This document shows positions 55,289-64,000 of a stretch of 64,000 nucleotides of DNA, piece by piece; within the stretch, counting starts at the first letter, position 1; every line of letters begins with the position of its first letter. The translations under genes were made by a program, and so were the position numbers. The stretch covers positions 1,143,446 through 1,207,445 of the forward strand of contig VXAZ01002267.1 in the NCBI GenBank assembly GCA_013399875.1, written 5' to 3'. The stretch comes from Gymnorhina tibicen (lineage: Eukaryota; Chordata; Aves; Passeriformes; Artamidae). The notes under the pieces are model-generated. The model was given only the letters and a program-made list of their open reading frames with translations, did not search any database and was not told the origin of the DNA.

Positions 55289-57714
55289 TCTTCGGAACTA
55301 TCTTACAGGGTGGCTATTTTACCTGTTTTGGCATCTATTTCCCCTCCCCTCCTTCACCTGCCTGGTCAATTTAGGCAGCAATCTCTCTGAGCCTCTCTGT
55401 TTTTGTAGTGTGAGGAGGTGCTGATATTTAGAGAGCTTCTCAGTATTATCACAATCAAATGAAATCACTGTGTCCAGAAGACAGCAGGGATTGAAATCTG
55501 GTCTCACATACCCTGATAAATGCTGACAGAGTCGTCCATATCAAATGATGTATCACATCAAATTTGAGCTTCTCTTACTAAGCACTGTAGTAGGATGATA
55601 CTTTCTTCTGTCAAAAAGCTGTTCTGGTTTTGGATAGAGCAAAACCTCCAGTTTCTGTGGTACAGGCACAGTCTCAGGACGTGTGATTTCTATAGCTCTT
55701 CAACCCAACCGTCCTGGCCACAGAAAAAGGCTGGAATGAGCAAAACCTTAAAGTAAACAGCAGAAAGAATCTGAGGACTGCTCAATGCTGAGGACATATA
55801 GATGGCTTGATGAAAAATTAAAACAAAACAAAACCCAGGAGCCTTTTTTTACGTGGAGTTCAGGCAGCTTTGCTGGAAGACCTAAAACAGTTCTGATACT
55901 TGGTTTTAGTTTAATTCTTACCTCGATGTGAAGAAATCCTCTGTAACATATAAACAGCACTGTCAAGGGCAACAGTTTGTTTTTAAGATCACAGGGGAGT
56001 GAAAGGGTTGGGAGGGGAAGACAAGCCTAAAACTTCTCAAAGACTCTTGCAATGACTTTTCCTTCCTGTTCTGTGCATTGATCTCCTTTGCTCAGATTAA
56101 AACCTCCAGCATCTGAAAGACACCCACAACTGACACCTATTCCACTAGACTGAAAACCATTTAAAAACTATGCTGCACTGTTTTGTTTTTTATTTTTTTA
56201 CAGTCACACAGTGATCAGAGTGGAATAGATTTAAGACAAGGTTATTTACATTAAAAAAAATTTGATCGCTTGTCTAACAGCAAAACATTGTTATGTCATT
56301 AAATGATAAGGACTGTATATGGCACAAGGATATCTGTTCTTTTCATAACATTGAACACATTTCTTATCCTCCTGACATTACAGTAATTTAACTTTGCAAA
56401 GTTATATTCAGATGCTGCTAGTTTTAAATGCTCCTGTACGTGCTTATACAATTTGTATTATGATATCCATTCTCAAAATAACTGTCAAGCCCTCCTGCTT
56501 TAAAGAAGATACAGTGTATTGCCCTGGAACACTGTATACTGCAGAAGCAGAGCAAGAAGACTGTTAAAGAATGTTAAAACAATGATCTGGATTATTATTT
56601 CCTTGCATGGTAGAATCATTATTTATCAAAATCTCATTCGGCACATTGCATTTTAAAAGGGATCCTGTGCACAGCACAGGACTGAGGCCTTAGCTTGTTT
56701 GAGAAAGGGAGTAGTTGGAAGTCTTTCTTTTTTTTTTTTTTTTTTTTTTTTCCTTTTTCTTTCTTTATTTTTTCATATTTCATGTCTAGGGACATGAGTA
56801 ATGTCCCTGTATATCAGAAAAAAGAACACTGAAGAACACTGCGTTCAGCCCTGGTTCAGCCTGGTTGAGAGAAAATGCTAGGCTGAATCCTAAAAAGCAG
56901 CAGTGTTCATAATCTACTCAGCAACCCTCAGGCTATGATTCAGCTCCCCTGGGTTTCCCAGTCACTGAGTCACCTTGATCAGGATCCTGATTACTGCTGG
57001 CTCCCCCTGTAGTCAGTGGGGAAAGATAAGCTCTTACGAAGACTCAGGGCAGGAAGCCTGAATCACCCTGGGGGGTGACATCAGCCATATGGAATAACCC
57101 ATGCCCAAGACGCTCATTTCTGCAGACCACCCCTTAGACATAAAATTCAGGAAGGGGAATGAATTTTGCTACTCCTTCCCTTTCTTAACAAGAAAATATG
57201 TTTGTTTTGCAAGGGCAAAGCAGAGAAATTGTTGTCGTGTGTTGAGCAAAGACCAGGGAAGTGAAGCAGATGCACTTCAGAGAGCTCTTTCATGGCAGGA
57301 AAGGGAAATGGTTTAAAGATCATACAGCAGTACAGTAGGTTTGCTCACCTTTCACTTCAAAGGTTCACTCATCTTCTGTTCCATTTTGGGCAGTGGGATG
57401 AGTTCATGGGTTATGCCATTTGTTTGGCTGTATTTAAAAGAGCCTTCCCATACCAGACCATGCTGGCTAACACCAACCGTGGGCTGCAACCCACTTGCTG
57501 TAGTACTCTTGGCCAAGTTTAATTGAGATGGCACAAAGTACAGGAAACTTCTAAAACAGCCTGAGCTGAAGACAAAAATTAAGATAAGTGCACTAATATC
57601 AATCCTTTTGCTTTCACAGGAAAATGCTGTGGCAGGAGTGATCTAGGTCAGTGAAGATTTGAATAGGGCCTTCAAATACCACCTCTGTTAATAACAGTGA
57701 TTGAAATTTGAGTG
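55289..57714. other. Intergenic or intronic DNA with poly(T) tract
   Basis: A 24-T run lies at 56728-56751 and continues as a pyrimidine-rich tract to about 56776. CTGTAGTCAGTGGGGAAAGA at 57008 may be an ancient repeat scrap. No gene recognised. Confidence 0.55.
56728..56776. repeat. Poly(T) and pyrimidine tract
   Basis: 24 consecutive T, then CCTTTTTCTTTCTTTATTTT. Simple low-complexity sequence. Confidence 0.95.
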
Positions 57715-58062
57715 TTTGGTGATCCTCAGTGGTGTTCCTCAGGGATCCGTCTTGGGCTGGGTGCTGTTTAACACCTTTGCTGGCAACACGAACAGTGGGA
57801 TTGAGCGCACTATCCTCCACTTTGCTGATGACACCAAACTCTGTGGTGCAGTTGACACACTGGAGGGAAGGGATGTCATCCAGAGGGACCTGGACAGGCT
57901 GGAGACGTGAGACCATGCAAAGTTCATGAAGGTCAACAAGGCCAAGTGCAATGTCCTGAACCTGGGGTGGGGCAATCCCAAGCTCAAACACAGGCTGGGC
58001 AGAGAACGGATTGAGAGCAGCCCAGAGGAGAAGGCCAAGTGTGTTGAAGAGAAGCTGCCAGG
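57715..58062 (+). pseudogene. Internal CR1 ORF2 fragment with reverse-transcriptase motif, inactive
   Basis: The plus-strand frame contains GVPQGSVLGWVLFNTF followed by LHFADDTKLCGAVDTLEGRD, i.e. the FADD (F/Y-ADD) catalytic motif of a non-LTR reverse transcriptase and the CR1 sequence after it. A TGA at 57908-57910 interrupts the frame. The same frame then continues with CR1-like coding sequence ([31 protein letters not shown]) to about 58062. Unlike the other CR1 pieces this one has no 3' UTR or ATTCTATGATT tip, so it is an internal relic. It encodes no working protein. The 163- and 113-codon minus-strand frames here are antisense by-products. Confidence 0.94.
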
Positions 58063-61000
58063 GTTGGGAGAGACACCCAAGCTGGCTTAATGACTTATAT
58101 GCCAAGACCTTGTTTTAAACATCCTTTCATTTTGAAAGGCTCTACGATACTTCTCCATTTCTGACTAGATGAGAAGTTAAAGAATCTGGTAGATTCTACT
58201 GACCCTTACCAAACATGTCAAGTTCACTAACCAACTTGAAGATCCAGGAACTGTCCCAAACAGTCAAGTGGTGGAAAAAAGAAGGAAAATTCTGTTTTCA
58301 TTGTATGTACAGATGCTGACGAATGGAGAAGACTTGGCAAATTTCAGTCATACATGGCTGACTGAAATTTAGGGTACAATCAAGTTTGCCATCCTCTACT
58401 TTTCCTGTCTAATGACTGTAATATATCTGGGGGAAAAAACTAGATAAAAAGTTAAAACAGGTCTTCTCCATTTCTCTAAATCCTTTGTTCTTTGAAGTCA
58501 TGCACAGAGTCACATATCCATGCCATTTCAATGCTAGTTTTCCTGTCGAAATCACTACCTTCGTCACTGTTGACCACAAGTGCAGCAGTATGGGATCACC
58601 TTGTGTTAAATACTGATAATCTACTGAGTTGCCTTTTCACTTCCAGGGTGCATCCTCTGTTAGGCAAACAAGGCAACATCAAAATGGTTAACAGGAAAAT
58701 ATTTTGCAGAGATCTTGACAAGCAAGGGGGTTACATATTGGTTAGAAATGTTCACAGCAGAATCGAGCTGAGCACAAGTCCCCAGCCATGGATGAGGAGC
58801 AACACACTGGGCTCTGCCAGTGAGCAGTGCCAGGGTACTGGAGTGTGCACAGTGAATTGTCAAAAACATCCTGGGGAGCGCAAAAGAAATAGGCTGGATT
58901 CTGCCCCATGAATCACCCGGCCAAATTAATCAGAGACTGTTTGACAAGTCATGAAAGACAGATTTTGTGACATGGAGGGAGAAAAAAAAGTAATCAGAAT
59001 CTGTCATCGTGCCAAATCAATCAGAATTTGTAGACTGGATCCTGAAACTCACTTGTTAAAGTATGTTAAAATATCCCAAAAAAACCAAACTGGGATAAAA
59101 CTTTGGACTCTGCCAGTATGCTAATTCACTGGTTAAAACTGATAAAAATGGGTAAAGCAATCTGAATATAAGTTGTGGCACTCAAATATGGGACTTAAGA
59201 CTGAAATCTGATGCTCTGAAAGTCATAAACATGGACATGTTTTAAGGTAAACACAAGGATTTTTTTCATGTTTATCAAACACCAAAAGAATGCACTGTAA
59301 TGAGCTGCTGCTATCGGATCTACGGCTTCGGGAAGTTGTGCTGATGATAAGAATTTTGATCAGCATATCTGCATCCAGTACAAAATAGATATATCCCTCT
59401 CCTGGTTTTGCACAAAATCATAGAATGCAATAATTTCATACTGATTTGCTACATGTTAAAAAAAAAAAAAATTGTAATTCTGTATCCTGAAAAAAAAAGT
59501 TGAAATATCTAGCACTAAGAAGATGGAAATTGTAGCACTTCAGATTAAACTTTCAGAATTAACTCCATGTCAAAATTCAATTTCCCTTTTACCACTCATT
59601 TTGTCAATTAATAAAACAACAAAAATAATATGAACGGCAACACATTTTACAAATTCCTGTCACGCTTCCTATTCAAACTGTTGTCATCTTAAGCCATCTC
59701 AGACTTTGGAAATACTGAAATGTTTAGGATGCAGTTGTTGTATTTCTCCTAAATGGAATGCAAGTGCTGAGTTCAGGCATATATGACTTTAGACTTAGTT
59801 GTCTGGTTTCCTTTAAACTTGATTTCTTTTGAAGAGCTCATTGAGACTTGAGGAAAATTGTTTCAGTGGTTCCAGTCTTCCAGCTGCTTAAATTTGGAAA
59901 GATATAGATTAAACTGAGATTAAGTTAATAAAAGAACCACAGGGAAATAAAAAAAAAAAGAAAAAAGAAAAATAGGAAATAAAATTTCCTTTGCATATAT
60001 TTTAATAAAAGGGTCTAGGAAATATACCTATGCTTTTCATATTCCTTCAACATTTTCCTACACATTTTGCTTGATAATTAGGTTATTACATGAAAAGCAA
60101 AGAATGGTCCTCAATTTTAAAACAGCTGAGCACACCCTCAACTTTCTCCATAAAACTGCAGCCACATGAAGCCTTCAAAACAAATAGCACTGCTCCCTAA
60201 TATAAATGCATGTAGGCATGTTCACAGGTTTGTGTTTCAAGGTTTGATTGCTAATCATTTTTTATTTGTCCTAATTACATTTTTAATTGAAACATACAAG
60301 AAAAAATGTGTTAGGTTCACTCTTGACTAATTCACACTCAATCATCTTAACATAAAAAAAAATAATATAAAACCCCAAACATTTGCCTTTCAGTTGAATC
60401 CAAGCATGGATAGTTCCAGCCCCTCAAATTTATATTGAGAAAGTTATGAGTGTCTGAGAAAAAAGGGGATGGAATAGGCTGGAACTGACTTATGAATGCC
60501 ATATCGTGTAGCTAAATCCTGTTTCCCTCTGTTATTACAGAATGTTGCTCCTTCCCTGCAGATTAACAAATAAAGAAAAATATATACTAAAAAGATTCCA
60601 GTCTTTCCAAACTATGCATTATACACACTGCTTATGATTGCTTTGATCTTTTCAATTTCAAAATTGTAAGTCTATTAAAGGTTTAGTATCCTAAGAGTCA
60701 GGAGCTAATCTTACATTAAAATGATTTGACTCACAATAGTGTAAAATGTTGATACAACCATATATGTAATTTATTTAGATGCCACTCAAAGACCTCTTAA
60801 ACAATGGTCTTACTTTTCAGTAGCTTGAGGGAACACACCTGAGTCCGGTTCCTTCCTTCTATAAAGAAGCCACCAGGCTTCAGACCTGAGACAAACTCAG
60901 GAACAAGAACTTGGTGAACTGTCCATGTCCATCACTCTCACTGCTAGTTAGCTTGACCTGTTGTAGAAACTCCATAGAAACAGAGAATAAAACCAACAAA

Positions 61001-61506
61001 TTAAACCCAACACATGATAATATACACTGGGAGCTGTCAGGGTTATGTTCTTGGTAAATGAATCTGGTTTCTCTGTGCACAAAAAGCATCATGTGAGTAA
61101 TGACAACTATTCTGTGCTCTTTCTAAAGTTCCTTACAAAAGACAGATCAACTATTCCATGATCCATAAGATGAAAATGTCTCAGTTCATGTGCCTGAAAT
61201 GTATTAACATGAGTGCAGAAATCACAGAACTATATAATTTGCTGTGGGGGTCAAAAGCCCTGATGTCAATCATTCATGTTAATTGGACAGTGAAATAATT
61301 TGTTGGAGGGTGTGTTTTTGGTTTTCTCTGGTGAATGGTCAACATAAATGTTTTATTGCTTCTAGGTCCAGCATTTAGGATTTGAACAAACAAGATACCG
61401 AGCAGACTAGTTCTGATCCTAAGGTGACTTAAACACATACGGTAGTGCTTTGCAGGGTCGCCCCCAGATGAGCCAGCATCTTCCAGGGACAAACCTTCAG
61501 AGCTAC
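58063..61506. other. Intergenic or intronic DNA, no gene recognised
   Basis: A perfect 12-bp inverted repeat lies at 58339-58370. A CpG cluster (ATCGGATC, TACGGCTTCGGG) lies at 59313-59333. The 139-codon plus-strand frame at 58492-58911 has no splice boundaries and ends in GGCTGGATTCTGCCCC, an ancient-repeat-like phrase. The rest is AT-rich. Confidence 0.5.
58339..58370. repeat. Perfect 12-bp inverted repeat with 8-nt loop
   Basis: AAATTTCAGTCA at 58339-58350 and its exact reverse complement TGACTGAAATTT at 58359-58370 are separated by TACATGGC. The stem is too short for a microRNA precursor and the flanks do not extend it. Confidence 0.95.
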
Positions 61507-61570
61507 CTGAGGAAGAAGTAAAAACTTCTGCTCTTCTGCTCTTGCGTGTCTCAGGTTCCAACCCCAACTG
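61507..61570 (-). CDS. Candidate coding exon, unidentified
   Basis: On the minus strand CATTGTGTTTTAG ends at 61571 as an acceptor-like site. The 64 nt that follow read QLGLEPETRKSRRAEVFTSS in one frame and end at CCTCAG/GTAGCT, a good donor. The frame stays open beyond (SSEGLSLEDAGSSGGDPAKH) to 61274, so a longer exon is possible. CpGs occur at ACACGC, GGGCGAC, TACCGTA and CTCGGTA. Composition is polar and linker-like. No family is recognised. Confidence 0.22.
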
Positions 61571-63597
61571 CTAAAACACAATGAGTTCATTACACCACCT
61601 CAACTTCACTCTCTTTCCTCTGATGAGATGTACTCACTGGGGTGATGAAAAGCAAAGAAAGGTTTCAGACTTCCTAAACTCTACTTTCTCATGCAACCAC
61701 AAACATCTGTAGAGGTGCAGATGCCAAAGCCATCATAGTGGACAACTGGGCTTGTCCTCCCTACGCAGAAGTAACAGTGAGAGAAACCCCAGATGAATTA
61801 ACACTCTCACTGTGAATTCCCTTCAGCTTGGTTCCCCTGAGCAGCACACAGGAAAGGAGGCTTGAAAAATACCTGAAAATCGCAGGTGAAGTGAAGTTGT
61901 AAATATTTTGCCTTTCTTTATTATATTTAACATATATATTTGATAAAGATGCCATTTTCTAATACTGTTTTATTTTAACTGATGATATTAAATATATGGC
62001 TAAACACTCAGGGGTTTTTTCCTTGATTGCTTTGGGGATTTTTTTCAGTTTTCGAAGTATCAGATAGCAGTTGGACTTTAATAAACCTCTTTATGATGGC
62101 CTGATATGTGACAAATGTTACGACATCATTGTGTCGTTAAAGAAGCAACCATTCATCATTATAAATTTAATGTGATTATAAGACTAACAATCTATAAGCG
62201 TGATAGGGGTTCTGAATATCTCTGAAAATCAGTTACTGCAATTTTTTAAGAATTAACACAATCATTACTATGTAACCTGATAATTACCTTTGTTTCACAG
62301 ATTTGTGGTTTCAAATCATTCAGGAAAAGCAACTCCTTTGCATTTTTCCTGAATAAATAAAAGCCTTATCCATTACTTGGCTTTGTTGGTAGTCTTTCAA
62401 TGTCATGAACAAATAAATAATAATTTAATGCACCTCAGGACGGATATGGAATATAAGGTGTTGTTTTTCAGCTCCTGAAATGATAATGACAAAAAATGTT
62501 GCTTTGAACCCAAACTTGAAATCCTCAGTGTAACAAATATTGATCACGGTAAAGATGCTCTGCTGGAACAATTTATTAATTTATTTCGCGTCAAATGCTG
62601 CATGAATTTTCCTGCTATTCAAATGAAAAATACAAAATTCACTTTGTCAATTTGTATTATTAACTTTCTTCTAAAAATCAGTCTGAGCGTCACATACAGA
62701 GAAAAAACTGAAATCACCCAGAGACAGAGCTGTGTAATATACACTAGTTTCAAATTGGGAACATATCTGTACAGATTTTTTGAAACAACTGACCTTTTCA
62801 AACCAACTTTAAAAAAAAAAAGAAAAGACTGTATTTAAATTGTCTGGAGAATTGTTACTACAAAGAATGTGAGGTCCAAGATTCATGCAGAAGGTTCTAA
62901 AGGAATTACTTGACAGGAATGAGGAAACAGTAGTAGAGGGACTATTTTACTTTAGGATTGTTAAGAAATAGCAGAAGTGTTTATGTAAGAGTAAAATATC
63001 CTTCCACCAACTCCTCCATCTACAAATTGCAGGTCCTTCCAAGGTCTCAATAAGACAAAGGCATGGAACTCTGCTGCAGTTCTTTCCATGACCTGATATC
63101 TTTTTATAGAAATTATTGGGAAATAAAAGATGGTTCTGAGATATAATTCATTGTTACGAGTTTCTAATCTACAAAATGTTGGAAAGATTATTTTTCCACT
63201 TTCTGCCTGACTTTTACAGCCAGTGATATTTTCATATCTTTTTTCAACATTCCAAATTTTTTTAAAGAAAATCTTCAGCCAAACCTCTTTAGATGTCTTC
63301 CTTATTATTAAAAACATATTTATGTTTAAAACAAATCAAGTTGTAAAGTTGAATTGCAATATAAAAATAAGTAAGCAAAGAATTCTAAGCTAAAACCTGA
63401 GTCAAATTTTTCAGGAAATTAAAAAGGAAGGAAGCGCCAATGGGACAAAACTTTGTGACTAATCTGCTCTAGTAGTCAGGGCTGTTGCAGAGGTGAGGCA
63501 GTTCTCTTCACAGGGTGGGAGACAAACATCCAGTGCTTTGTCTATTGGGTGACTTAGATAAATTGTAGGTGACCACCAATAAGTAGACTTTGCAATT
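61571..63597. other. Intergenic or intronic DNA, no gene recognised
   Basis: AT-rich. A minus-strand frame at 61761-61955 follows an acceptor-like GCGATTTTCAG (ending at 61876) but is short. The 118-codon minus-strand frame at 62961-63317 is lysine/phenylalanine/isoleucine-rich, as expected from AT-rich DNA. Confidence 0.55.
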
Positions 63598-63700
63598 TCA
63601 TAGAACCATACAACCATAGAATCATAGAATATCCTGAGTTGGAGCGGATCCACGAAGACCATCCATCTCCATCTCCTGGCCCTGCACAGGACTACTTGAT
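63598..63700 (-). mobile_element. CR1 LINE 3' fragment
   Basis: CATAGAACCATACAACCATA, GAATCATAGAATATCCTGAG, TTGGAGCGGATCCACGAAGA and CTCCTGGCCCTGCACAGGAC are the complement of a CR1 3' end, with extra tip repeats (AACCATA/AATCATAG). Minus strand, about 100 bp. The GCCCTGCACAGGAC block matches the subfamily of the 20.6-kb copy. Confidence 0.93.
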
Positions 63701-63726
63701 CTCCAAGTCACTCTATGATTCTACGG
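63701..63726 (+). mobile_element. Possible second CR1 3' tip in opposite orientation
   Basis: CAAGTCACTCTATGATTCTA then CGGT follows directly on the minus-strand CR1. CTCTATGATTCTA is the plus-strand CR1 3' tip word. Only about 20 bp match, so this may be coincidence or a rearranged end. Confidence 0.4.
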
Positions 63727-64000
63727 TCAGTCCTGAGCTCTTGTAGTAGAGCGCCCTAATATGAAAATATGCTGCACACACACAAGCTAAGATTGTAATT
63801 CAGGACATGCTTTTAATAAGAATTTTTACAAGCACAATACAGATTCAAACACTGTCTATTTCATCTATTATGTCCGATGAGTCATTTGAGTTTAGCTTTT
63901 GGAGACAAGTATAGCTGGCATTGGAGGTGGGTTTCTGCAGTCAAGCTCAGCATGTGTCTAGTTCCTTGCAAAACGTTGATCCTTGTGATGCTATAGGGTC
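63727..64000. other. Window end, nothing identified
   Basis: AT-rich sequence with no gene or classified repeat. It is cut by the window edge. Confidence 0.6.

Noticed and set aside
57614..58105. 163-codon minus-strand open frame, the longest in the window
   Set aside because: It is antisense to the CR1 reverse-transcriptase fragment, whose codon structure leaves the opposite strand open.
59418..59434. AAATCATAGAATGCAAT as a CR1 tip
   Set aside because: The match ends after about 13 bases with no GGTTTGGGTTGGAAGG block.
1..64000. Endogenous retrovirus LTRs, CRISPR arrays, rRNA, mitochondrial inserts, bacterial operons
   Set aside because: Looked for characteristic motifs by eye and found none. 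The window reads as ordinary bird nuclear DNA.

Overview
The window looks like noncoding nuclear DNA from a bird, or at least a sauropsid. It is AT-rich with few CpGs, has no long open reading frames, and carries many copies of CR1, the dominant avian LINE. Their characteristic 3' tips (ATTCTATGATTCTATG-like, or the complement beside GGTTTGGGTTGGAAGGGACC) recur throughout. No bacterial-type genes, operons, CRISPR array, rRNA, convincing tRNA, LTR retrovirus or complete protein-coding gene was recognised. I could not run any search, so all calls come from reading the sequence.

Layout. Bases 1-215 are an uninterrupted pyrimidine tract made of TTTTTC hexamers and then CTTCT pentamers, possibly cut by the window edge. 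The rest is sparse intergenic or intronic DNA with 17 recognisable CR1 pieces, 8 on the plus and 9 on the minus strand. The longest are about 6.37-6.79 kb (-), 15.46-15.98 kb (+), 20.64-20.88 kb (+), 55.02-55.29 kb (-) and 57.71-58.06 kb (+). The last is an internal piece that still shows the FADD reverse-transcriptase motif but has a stop codon. Between them lie microsatellites, a 58-bp tandem duplication at 20.24-20.36 kb, possible remnants of ancient amniote repeats (MIR/CORE-SINE-like, and a palindromic family with a GGCCCAGATCCT-type terminus), and patches with more CpG than their surroundings that could be conserved noncoding elements.

Possible genes. A few short stretches combine an open frame, a splice-site-like boundary and, in some cases, local CpG retention. 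The best is a minus-strand candidate exon at 30494-30645. Weaker candidates are at 14244-14322 (-), 18354-18659 with 18864-19187 (-), 40014-40149 (+), 54733-54908 (+) and 61507-61570 (-). Several lie on the minus strand, so one reading is that the window falls inside a long minus-strand gene with large introns. I could not name the gene, and chance ORFs of this size are expected in 64 kb. Two microexon-like acceptor/donor pairs (24 nt at 25621 and 21 nt at 29621) are noted as speculation.
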